This document shows positions 55,040-64,000 of a DNA stretch of 64,000 nucleotides, in pieces. The position numbers and the translations under genes were made by a program. This DNA is from Nymphaea colorata (Eukaryota; Streptophyta; Magnoliopsida; Nymphaeales; Nymphaeaceae), in assembly GCF_008831285.2 (NCBI RefSeq), contig NC_045150.1:17932600-17996599 (forward strand), written 5' to 3'. The notes beneath the pieces were generated by a model. It was not told the origin of the DNA. It did no database searches and saw only the letters and a program-made list of their open reading frames with translations. Numbering within the stretch: the stretch's first letter is position 1; each line of letters starts with the position of its first letter.

Positions 55040-56013
55040 GCATATCGTTGTTAGCATTCCCTGTGGCCCATCTGCCTTGGCTGTCAAGGAAGCAGCATGG
55101 GGACTTGTTTGTCATGCTGCAATATTTCAGGTACCTCCAAGTGTTTGCATTTTAATGCTTTTCATCGTATTAATTCAGTTTTTCAACATTAGACAAGCTA
55201 GAAATGAAGGGATAATTTTTTCACCAAAAAATGGGTGACCATTTCATATCTGCTTGTTATAGGCCATGAAATGAAGTATGGTGGTAGACACATCACTGAT
55301 CTGTAGAATTGGTAATTAGATCCATTTGCCTTTTATGCTGTGGGGAAGTGAGGTGAAGTTTTTTTAACCTGTTTGCACTTTGCAGCCCCTCACGGTGCTC
55401 TGCTGTATGAGTTTCTTTATCTTTTGTAGAGAGTCTGCTGCTAAACATTTGCTAGCATTAAAAATCATATGTTTTTCACAAAATTTGATCTTAGATCACT
55501 TAGATTTAAAAATCCAAAGATATGAACCCCCCTCATCTGACCCTGCATTGGCCCATTTGACAATGGAAAATACTAAAGTGATGATCCAGTTTTTAATTAG
55601 TATTATCAATGCATGCAGTCATGTACATAATATCATTGCCTGCAGTCATGATGATATACATTCATAACTAAACCAAAATTTGAGTGTGTTATCCTACTAG
55701 GATGTAATAAAGATCAGGCATTCTTATATATAATGTATGCTAATTGTAACCAAGTCTTTCTATGACATATCTTGTTTAGTGGTGTGATCTACACATGTCA
55801 AATATGCACTACTCTCTGATGTCTTTTGTTTATGAGCAGACACAGAGGAGTGGTGCTTCATATTTTGCATGGAACATTGGAACTCTAAAAATATTTGACA
55901 TTAGAAATTTGCCAAGCATCAAGTATGGTTCACTTTTTCAGAAAGCACAGCTATCAAAGAGGTGGCTAATTATATGTGAAGAAGAAAAGGACATTAAAGT
56001 ACATTTTGAATAA
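55040..56013 (+). other. Exon-like segments of an unassigned gene
   Basis: Around 55050-55132 the plus strand reads SIPCGPSALAVKEAAWGLVC, then HAAIFQ, directly followed by a GTACCT donor-like site. A second candidate begins after TATGAGCAG at about 55839 (TQRSGASYFAWNIGTLKIF) and runs to a TAA at 56011-56013. An acceptor-like TTTGCAG precedes 55385. The pieces look coding but I cannot assign a protein, and the joins are unverified. Confidence 0.3.
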
Positions 56014-56381
56014 TGTAATTGGATTCAATATCTAAAAGGGCAGTAGCTTTGATAGTGAAGGCAGCAAGGAATTTCTAAATCTATGAACTTCCCTTTATCG
56101 TTTCCAAGCTTGTGCAACAATCCTTTGGTCGATAAAGCTATGGGCATAGGGATCTATGTGGATCTTGATAATAGTTTAGTCTTGTAGTTGATTTTCTCTT
56201 TATGGTATTGATGCATTTTCTTTCTTTCTTTCTCTCCTTTATTTTTTTTGTGCAGGTTGGTATTTTCTTAGTCCCAGTTCCATAATTACTCTGAGATTAC
56301 TGTTTTCATCAAACTTTTATCTGGATCAATCTGACTCAAACCAATGATTAGCATTTGAACCAGAGGATGATTTGCCTTTGT

Positions 56382-56450
56382 TATGGTGATCAGCTTTCTT
56401 TTTGTCTATGTTGATCATCAACATAGACAAAAAGAAAGGAGATCACCATA
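56382..56450. repeat. Near-perfect 34-bp palindrome (foldback)
   Basis: Arms 56382-56415 and 56417-56450 are inverse complements at 32 of 34 positions, with a single-base centre. The arm contains TTTCTTTTTGTCTATGTTGA. Confidence 0.95.
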
Positions 56451-56506
56451 TTTGAATTCTTTTAAGAGCACTTGAATATCATATATATAAGACTTGAGTT
56501 CTAAAT

Positions 56507-56825
56507 AGACCTGAGCATTGGGCCAGCCCGGCCTGATAAGAATCGGGTCCAGACTGGCCTAATGTCCAAAATCCGACCCAGGCCCAGTCGGGTAACATAA
56601 AAAATTATTTTTTAAATATAAAATAAGTTCTTTTGAATATAAAATGTATTTTAAATAACCATATACATATGATTAATAAAATAGTTAATATTTAAAAGTT
56701 ATTGGGATGGATCGGGCCATCGTCGGGCTGACCCAGGCCGACCCGACACATTATCACGTGGGCTCGGACCCGGGCCCGATTGGGCGGGGTACCCATCGGG
56801 TACCTGGCCCGATAACCGCGTCTAG
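56507..56825. mobile_element. GGGCC-rich hAT-like MITE (319 bp)
   Basis: A perfect 8-bp duplication TTCTAAAT flanks it (56499-56506, 56826-56833). The ends are AGACCTGAGCATTGGGCC and GGCCCGATAACCGCGTCT (inverse AGACGCGGTTATCGGGCC). GC-rich arms enclose an AT-rich centre. No coding capacity. Confidence 0.85.
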
Positions 56826-57033
56826 TTCTAAATCATAGTCTTGTATTCTTTTTTAGATGTATATATTCGAATACAACAAGAGAAAGGCAGGATTGGAGGT
56901 TCAATTGATCTTAGGTCCATTAATTTGCAGGCCTCTTGCCCAAAACCAATTAGTGCAATTGTGTCATAGATGAGCATTAGCCAATTATATTGTGCTTGCT
57001 AATCATGTCTAATGTTGTTGAGTGGTTGAATTA

Positions 57034-57393
57034 GAATTTGGGATGGCCGGAAAGGTGTCAGCCAAAGCCGATGCCTAGAGCTACAGAATTCTCATCCTTG
57101 AGGTGTTTACAGGAAGAAAGCCTACTGATGAACAGTTTGATGGGGAATTTAGTTTGAGGCAATGGGTGGCTGAAGCATTTCCTGTTGCAATTTCAGATGT
57201 CATTGACAGCCATGTTTTGAACGAAAGCAACACTACTCCAACTGAAAGATCAGCTGCTATGAATGAGCTGCTGGTGATGATCATGGAGATAGGCTTGTCA
57301 TGTTCAAGCGTGTTTCCAAATGAGAGAATGGACATGAAGGAAGTGGTTGTAGGGCTGAGAAGGATACGGCAGAAAACAAGAATGATGGAATGA
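57034..57393 (+). pseudogene. LRR receptor-like kinase fragment (C-terminal kinase end)
   Basis: The sequence EFGMAGKVSAKADA, stop, SYRILILEVFTGRKPTDEQF, then SLRQWVAEAFP and ending CSSVFPNERMDMKEVVVGL matches the last third of LRR-XII-type receptor kinases (PEYGMG..VS..GDVYSYGILLLEMFTGK.PTD; CS...P.ERM.M..VV..L..IR). The TAG at 57076-57078 replaces the Tyr codon of the DVYSYG motif in kinase subdomain IX. The LRR, transmembrane and catalytic loop parts were not found upstream, so this is a truncated pseudogene of an FLS2/EFR/Xa21-like family member. After the stop the frame stays open to the natural C-terminus at 57391-57393. Confidence 0.85.
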
Positions 57394-60270
57394 TAATTTA
57401 AACATATCCATAGATACAATGAGATTTAATTCCAAGGCGCGACCAGCCATTGGCTAAAATAATTGGAGGTGGAAATGTAGTTTGATTGCTTTCCTTGAGA
57501 GCTCTCACTTGCATTGCTCAATTACAGTTGCATATAGGATTTAATAATGAAATGCTTAGTATGCTTGTGTGTTCTATTCCTAAGAAATTTGAGTGACTAA
57601 TCTTGTAAAACAACTCACATTTCCAGTGCAAGTTACGCGAAAGAGGCTTGGAACATTGTCCATTATTGCAGTTTGTGCTTTGTTCTAAGTAAGGACACCA
57701 CTATAGCCATAGTTCACATAAATCCTTTCAATGTTCTAAAATTTTGATGTACTATATTCTTAGCACAATTTCTCAAACCTACAAAAAAAACGAACAACAA
57801 GAAGAACGAATGAAAATGAACAATTCTAGTAAGTTTTGGACTGAAGTCCAATTTTATCAAAAGAAAATCCCTTGAATGAGGAGGATGATAATTATATGCT
57901 GTGAGCAACATTGTGTTATTGGAGCATGTTAATTGTAATGGCCCTCTAACAAAGGACCATGTGTTATGGACTAAAGATGATCAAAAAGACCAAAATGACC
58001 CCGTTAGTTAAATAGAAGACCCCTCCCCCCTACAAGTAAAAGTGAAACTTGGAAAATTTTCATTCTATTTCCGATGAAGTGAATCCTCCGCCAATGTTAA
58101 TAGGAAGCTTGGTGTTATCTCAAAGAAAGTAATATCTTTAATCTTTTCAAGCATGCAAAAATGTATGAAGCCAAACCCATGAACACGCCGATGGCCACAT
58201 TCATAAAATTATTTGCCAGTAACAATTCAAAGTTCAAGGATGCTGCTTTATATTGAAGTATTGTGGAAGCATTGCAATATGTGACCCTCACCCAGCCTGA
58301 TATTGCCTTATGTGCAAATAGGGTATTTGCATCCTAAAATTGTTTAGGTTTTGTTTCTGGAGTGTATTAAAAAATGATTTTTATTTTCAAAAAAACAAAA
58401 AAGGGGCTGGCCTGTTGGTACGAGGCTTGGCCATTCCCAACACATTTACCATGGATAACTAATTCTATGGGTAATCTCCTTCTCAATAAATTCCATATTC
58501 ACCAGAACATCATCTTCAACCTATATGTAGTCTGATACTTGGTAACAAAGTTAAAACTTTATAAAGCGACGGAAGGAAGTTCTTTTTAAAGGAAAGTATT
58601 TCATAAACCTTTATCAAAACAGTTAGAGAGAGATATATGTGCAAAGATTTTAAAGAGAGAGAAAATATTGACAGAGAAAAACCAGTGAAAGAGCAAGAGA
58701 TTATAAGAAAAAATTAAGAGAGAGAGAAATAAAGATTTATAAGTAGGAAAGAAATAAAGACAAAAACTAGTAGAAGAGCAAGAGAGTTTAAGAGGAAAAA
58801 TGTGTGTGTGAGAGAGAGAGAGAGAGGGAGAGAGAGAGAGAGATGTAAAGATTTTTAAGGGAGAGAAGAATTAGAGAAAGGGAAATTAGTAAAACAGAGA
58901 TTTTAAGGAATAATCAGAGAGATATCAATATTCTAAAAAAAGACAAATTAAGAGCGAGGGAAGAAAAGAAGGAAGAAAAAATTATCTAATAACAAGATAT
59001 GTTAACCCCTCTTTTATTTTTTTTATGGAAACTAAGATTTGGGAGATAATTTTGAAAATTTCAACTTCAATATTTTATGTAGGCAATAGAGAAACTTGGG
59101 CTCATGGGAGAGCCTAGGGTAAGTCTCCATAGCCTCCTTAGGGAGGACTTATTTTTTGAAATCCTTCAAAAAAAGTATGCCTCTCCCACAATTGGGAGTG
59201 GGATAGAGACTAACTTCAAAAGAAAAAACAACTATCGATAAAGAGTACTCCTCTTGTTCTTAAATCCAGTTAGGAAGACACTCTTTAAAGGTGGATCACT
59301 CTTTTAAGGCTACTAACAGGATGACCAATAGGTATTTTATCAAGGGAATGTGGATCCAAATGATGTCAAAACACATTTTAACATCTATATATTCATAGTG
59401 TTTTTTTTGGGTTGAACAAGCCCTAACCTCAAAATTCAACTAGCTATACATGCATATCATCTGTAATGATATAACGAAGACATACAATCAATTGAAGGTT
59501 AAAGAAAACACATATCATGCCCGTTTCAATTTATTAAACAAACAAGACTTGGCTTCAGCTTCCTCATATTTTCAGTACACTCAAAAGTGGCTCTTGTCTT
59601 TGAGGAGGAAATGTCAATAGATATCTTACATGGCCATGGGAAGATGATGAAGGGAAGATTAGGAGAAAAATGATACTACATACCTCGAGATGGTAGAGTT
59701 GAAGAAGAGATGAGTACTTTACTTTAATCATACAATGAAGCTTCCAAAATGAAAACTCTGACATGTTGAAGAAGCTTTCCAAGGGTGTCCACGTGCTCCC
59801 CTTTCTACTCATTGAAGATGAAGGTTGGAAAAGAAGGAGAATCCTAAGTTTGAAGATGAAAAAATGTTGAAAGTGGGAGAGAAGAATAGATGAAGGAAGA
59901 GAGATAAAAAGGACTTCAAAGCCCTTAGTTAGAGGGCTCAAGGAGTTCCCCAAATGTTAGCTCATTCCCAATGATGAAGATGTGGGGGTATTTATCAAAA
60001 AAAAAAAAAGAAAAATTCAGCATTTGAAAGTTTTTTAATTTGTCAAGATTTCTTATGAATTTTAAATTTTTTGAATTTATTTTATTTTTATTTTGCTTTA
60101 TAGGTTTTGGCATATGGAGATTTGCCCTTAGCTCTGGAAACATTGTTTGGAGGGGGTTGGAAGGGCTAAAGCCCACCCAAGAGGAGCAAATCCGCTTTCT
60201 TGGGGCCAACTTTTACCAAAAAAGAAGATTGTCAATGTAGCTGGCCCTGTTCTGGGTGCACATGACTGTG
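57394..60270. other. Intergenic, purine-rich low-complexity DNA
   Basis: 58620-58980 is GA-rich, including (GT)n(GA)n at about 58801-58842 and AGAGAGA phrases. The remainder has short frames (for example 59564-59953 minus) without known domains. No RNA genes or intact elements were seen. Confidence 0.4.
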
Positions 60271-60274
60271 CGTT

Positions 60275-60382
60275 GCGCTTGGTGCTGCCGTGCACTCTCA
60301 ACCTTAGCACTCGATAGCACCATGCACCCTAGGCCAGAGCACTTAGTAGCACAACAAGTGCTCTAGGCAGCGCACCAAGCGC
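60275..60382. repeat. Inverted repeat in a GC-rich island
   Basis: GCGCTTGGTGCTGCC (60275-60289) is matched by GGCAGCGCACCAAGCGC (60366-60382) in inverse orientation. Between them are recurrent GCACC/GCACT words. Confidence 0.7.
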
Positions 60383-60539
60383 TGCCAAAACTTTGCGTAA
60401 GGAGGCAAATTAAGGGTGGCCTTTGCCCCTCTGCCATCCCCAGGTAGGTCATACCCTAAAAAAATAAAAGTTTAACAACAAAAAATATCTAATACTTTTA
60501 AGAGGTATAATATTCCTTTTATAAAACGGGTCTGGCTCC

Positions 60540-61210
60540 ATTTTTTATGACTCCAGGTTCGTTTTCAATCCGGGTCTAATTCCTTGAATGGGAGGGTCCC
60601 AGACCCATGTCAAAGGTTGGATCATGGATTGGGTAGGTGCTTAACCTTGAAATATGGATTGTACATCCAGATTTGGATTTTACGAAGCTGAGTAGAATTA
60701 AAAAGTGAGGGCGAGCTTGCGAATGATGTTGGGAATTGATTCTTGAGCTCGATTTCAAACATTTGAGTTTTATTTTTTTTTATCTAGATTTTTTGTTTTT
60801 TTATCTAATCTAGATCTCTGGGCGATATTCTGAATCTGTTTTCCTATTTTGGGCCTGACTTTGATTCTGAAGTCTATATGAGTTTTTAACCTTCGTTTTG
60901 GATCTAGAGCAGGATTTTAGATCTGTACTTGGATTTGGATTTAGGTCTATATCTAAAGTTCTACTATGGATGTAAAACTTTGAATTTGGATTTAAGGCTT
61001 AGTTTTAGATCTAGAGCTCTGTTTTAGATCCAAATTGGGATCTAGGGGTCTATTTTTAATCTAAAGTTGGGATTTGGATCCAGATATGGATCTAAGCTTG
61101 GTTTTTGGATCTTGAGTTTGGATTTTGGATTGGGTTTAGATCTAGATTTGACATGAATTATCAGCCTAGACTGAGGTAGGGCTTGGGTTGGAAGTTTAGA
61201 TTTAAATTCA
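60540..61210. repeat. Cryptic minisatellite of GGATCTAGATTTTGG-type words
   Basis: Degenerate repeats such as TTTGGATC, GATCTAGAG and TTTAGATCTAGA run for about 650 bp with no coding frame. Confidence 0.6.
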
Positions 61211-61701
61211 GAACTGCAATAAATTGAAGTATTTGAGACCCAAAATTGTTGAAATAATTGTGAAGACGCTAGACATATATGAAACTTAAAAATTTAGGGG
61301 TAATTACAACGTTCAGCCAATTTATTAGGATCTTGTAGAATCTCAATGGGGAGCTGTCGAGAGAATATTAAGATTCTTAAAGCTACCGTTCATTGTCTAA
61401 TCTTCAAAGTTCAAACCACCCAAGAACAAAGAAGTTCATATGTATGGCGATCCGGACGGGGCCGAATGCCATGCAGTGGCCCACATAACAGAATATGCAA
61501 CGTGGTAGACATATTTCTAGTTGAACTTGTAATAAGAACAAAAAAAACCACCATCGATATGGTGTGACATTGTGAAGGAAAAATATTTCGCAGCTACTCC
61601 AACTTTTTCATAATCGAAGCACACTGAAGTGGATGTTCATTTTGTTAGGGACAAAGCTCTCATGGCTATCATGTTAATCGAAGCAAGCTTAACATAGGAG
61701 C
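61211..61701. other. Intergenic, no gene
   Basis: An open frame at 61346-61567 (plus, 73 codons) has no recognised domain. I see nothing else. Confidence 0.3.
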
Positions 61702-61709
61702 ATCCTTAT

Positions 61710-61909
61710 CCAAGGCGGAGCCATGGTACGGCTCACAAGGGCCTTGGCCCAACCTAAATATATATATATAAATATATAATTTTACATATAAATTTTAAAA
61801 AATTTCACTTATTCTGTATAAAAATTTTGAAAATGATATTTCAGCCCTAGTAAAAAATTTAGAAATTTTAATTTTGCCCGCTTGATGAAAAATTCCTAGT
61901 TCCGCCCCT
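61710..61909. mobile_element. hAT-like MITE (200 bp), GGCGGAGCC terminus
   Basis: A perfect 8-bp duplication ATCCTTAT flanks it (61702-61709, 61910-61917). The ends are CCAAGGCGGAGCCATGG and TAGTTCCGCCCCT (inverse AGGGGCGGAACTA), with an AT-rich centre. Confidence 0.85.
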
Positions 61910-61917
61910 ATCCTTAT

Positions 61918-63357
61918 GGGTCCAACACCAAAGGTTTTGGTACCTCTTTCTTAGACAAAAATACCAAAGTCGCTGCCCAGGTGTGACTTACTTGAGAGAG
62001 AAAGTTGTGTGCATCGTGCACATGTTACCTAGTAAAGGATGGACGGACATTTTGGTCATTTGTTAAAAAGAAATGTCATTTATTGTTTTTTACTTTTTTT
62101 CATTTTCATTTTTGCTTTTTACAAAAGTTTTTTTCACTGTTAACTAAGGGTATTTTAGACATTAACCATACTTGCTCACTAAATTCATGTCAGGTTTGTT
62201 ATTTGAGGCATTCCTATTCAGTTTAGATGGTCTTATTTGTTCACTGCATAAAGTATTGCAGCATTTCTTGGACAACCCATGGCATGATGTATCTTCTTCA
62301 GAGAAAATGGGTTGCAGTGACACCCGGGATGTTCAATTAAATCCATAGGCAGGACACCGCCTCAGTCTTGCCCTTTAGTTCTTGTTTAGCTGGTAGAAGA
62401 GGCAAAACCAGCTTTAATTCCTAACCACAATTATGGATGTTAAATGAGTCAAGCCAACTCTGGTGCACTGTTGACCTTTCTTAGTCAAACTCGGATCAAG
62501 CTCAACTCATCTAATAAAGGAGCCATGTTTGGGTTAAAGTTAAGTAAATGAGTTGAGTTCAAGCTTGGCAAGATCAACTTACGTAAACTCTCATGGTCAG
62601 ATGAGAAATGCTATAGATTTGAATAAAAATCATTTAATGAAAAGGCCACTCTCATGGTCATTTTCAACTGCATATTGTTACAACTCAAGAAAATAGTAGA
62701 AAAGTTGAAGGCTTCTCTTTCCCTCTCAACCTCAATCCAACACCTCCCCACCACAAGTATTCAAACACACGTCTCTCCCTCTCTCTCTCTTTATACATTT
62801 ATTATGTATATATACATATATATATTCCCATTTCGGTACTGGTTTTACTATATGCATATACAATGCCAGTTGATTTTATGGAAAATCTTAATTTTTGATT
62901 GTTATAAGAGCCACCAGTGTTATGATTCAAATACACATCTAATTAACCTATAACATAATCTCAACAAGCTAATGTGCTATAACTACTTATTTAGCACAAG
63001 TGTTGTGACTACTTATCTATTACAAACATTCTTTGTTCCAGTTTGCTTTATGAAAATATTTGATTCTTTTACTGTCAAAGTTTTCGTGATACAAACTTAC
63101 AGCAGCAGCATTTGACCTTCTAGATGAGTTTTATCAAGTGATAAGGGAATACAAACTTACATCAGCAAGCCTTCTACCTTCCAGAAGACTTCTTATCAAG
63201 TGAAAGGAAAAGAAGGTTACTAGATTGCCCATGGCCTTAGTGACAGATTCATTTCGGACTTACATCGGCTTAGACTTCAAACAGAAGTTCAACCATTTAG
63301 CAAAAAGTCTTACATCTTTGAAAAGGTGTAAGCCACCAATGTCTCAATCATAGTCCT
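61918..63357. other. Intergenic, no gene
   Basis: It includes CT-rich and TA-rich simple repeats at 62770-62825 and a short stretch (62450-62600) with AGTCAAGCCAACTC/GAGTTGAGTTCAAGC words reminiscent of the CTCGAG-type element termini at 42.5 kb. Nothing else is supported. Confidence 0.4.
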
Positions 63358-63360
63358 TTA

Positions 63361-63523
63361 GGGGCCACTTGACACCAATAACAGATTGTTACCGTCCAGC
63401 GATTCCGCCTAAAATTTAGGGTAGATTCATACATCATTACTTTACATGGTTCCATGAATCTGCTCCAATTTTTAAGTCTGTTTTACTAGATAGTAACAAT
63501 TTGTTACTAGTGCTAATAGCCCC
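63361..63523. mobile_element. Tourist-like (PIF/Harbinger) MITE (163 bp)
   Basis: Flanked by TTA (63358-63360 and 63524-63526). The ends are GGGGCCACTTGACACCAATA at the left and GCACTAGTAACA-type at the right (inverse GGGGCTATTAGCACTAGTAA), giving an inverted repeat of about 23 bp with a few mismatches. The GGGGC start and 3-bp TTA duplication fit the PIF/Harbinger group. Confidence 0.8.
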
Positions 63524-63526
63524 TTA

Positions 63527-64000
63527 ACACTACATTGCATGGGAACAACAAAAGTACAAAGACATCCATGCAGCACAAGTCGTTCTATCAACCAGATGGG
63601 AAGAGGACAAATTGTAAAAACTTCTTATCATATCCCCATCCAAAATATAAGTCCCTGCTGCTTGTTTCGATGATTCCTTGATTATCTTTACGAATATGGA
63701 GATCTTGAATTTGTCTCTTCTCCACTTCGAAAGAAGACTTTTATGGGACCAGCCATTAATTTGTGAAATTGAGCACGTTGTCCATCATAACTACAAGGGC
63801 AATGTTTCTTCATAAATAAACCACAACGAACAAATTTAATAAAATAAGGATTATAATGTAAATGGCTCAAGCTGAAGAATTTGCAATAAAGAAGAGGGGA
63901 ACTAGCAGAGTAAATGGCTTGAAAATTTGTATACGGGATTACAAGGAAAAAGAGCCAAATAAAGGAAAAATGGTGGAACAAACTTATATTCACAATTAAT
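63527..64000. other. Right-edge sequence, no assigned gene
   Basis: A minus-strand frame of 101 codons (63688-63993) ends KVFFRSGEETNSRSPYS and begins with a hydrophobic stretch. I recognise no family. It could be the end of a gene beyond the window. Confidence 0.3.

Noticed and set aside
59564-60209. Minus-strand frames of 129 and 94 codons
   Set aside because: They overlap each other in AT-rich DNA, with no domain and no splice or promoter context.

Overview
This is a flowering-plant nuclear window (AT-rich, with diverse plant mobile elements and few genes). I found no bacterial genes, tRNA, rRNA or CRISPR arrays. A chloroplast-derived block with an open infA shows that the plastid donor kept infA, which many eudicots have lost. 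I cannot name the species. One 100-N assembly gap lies at 37295-37394.

Layout. 0.4-3.6 kb: exons 3 and 4 of a decayed NPF (NRT1/PTR) transporter gene on the minus strand. 5.3-7.5 kb: the best intact gene, a FAR1-related (FRS/MULE-transposase-like) protein of about 717 aa on the minus strand. GC-rich exon-like sequence at 12.3-12.9 kb could be its distant 5' leader. Between them lie two non-autonomous hAT-like elements with perfect 8-bp target duplications. 14.2-18.95 kb: a rearranged endogenous pararetrovirus (Caulimoviridae-like) with an RNase H fragment, coiled-coil ORFs, a tRNA-Met primer-site-like motif, and pieces in both orientations. 20.6-24.4 kb: a decayed Ty1/copia element (plus strand), running up to a Ty3/gypsy Tat-type element (minus strand). 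The gypsy element has a putative 3.8-kb 3' LTR (24.4-28.3 kb) and an internal region reaching to about 36.85 kb. It encodes gag, protease, a G-patch, RT, two RNase H domains and integrase, plus a separate plant mobile domain (PMD) reading frame upstream of gag. Its 5' LTR is not visible.

37.4-38.45 kb: a chloroplast insertion (rpl36, infA, broken rps8) directly after the gap. 38.5-64 kb: mostly intergenic and repeat-rich. It holds many short TIR elements (hAT-like with 8-bp TSDs, Tourist-like with TTA/TAA TSDs, one CACTA end), diverged direct duplications, and long hairpins. It also has a small secreted-peptide gene with a TATA box at 47.2 kb, gene-like but unassigned exons at 53-56 kb, and a fragment of an LRR receptor kinase at 57.0-57.4 kb.

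Only the FRS gene and the small secreted peptide look potentially functional. Most other coding sequence is pseudogenic or carried by mobile elements. The most unusual items are the PMD-carrying Tat retrotransposon, two 1-kb hAT-like elements carrying promoter/5'-leader-like sequence, and the inverted pararetroviral cluster.
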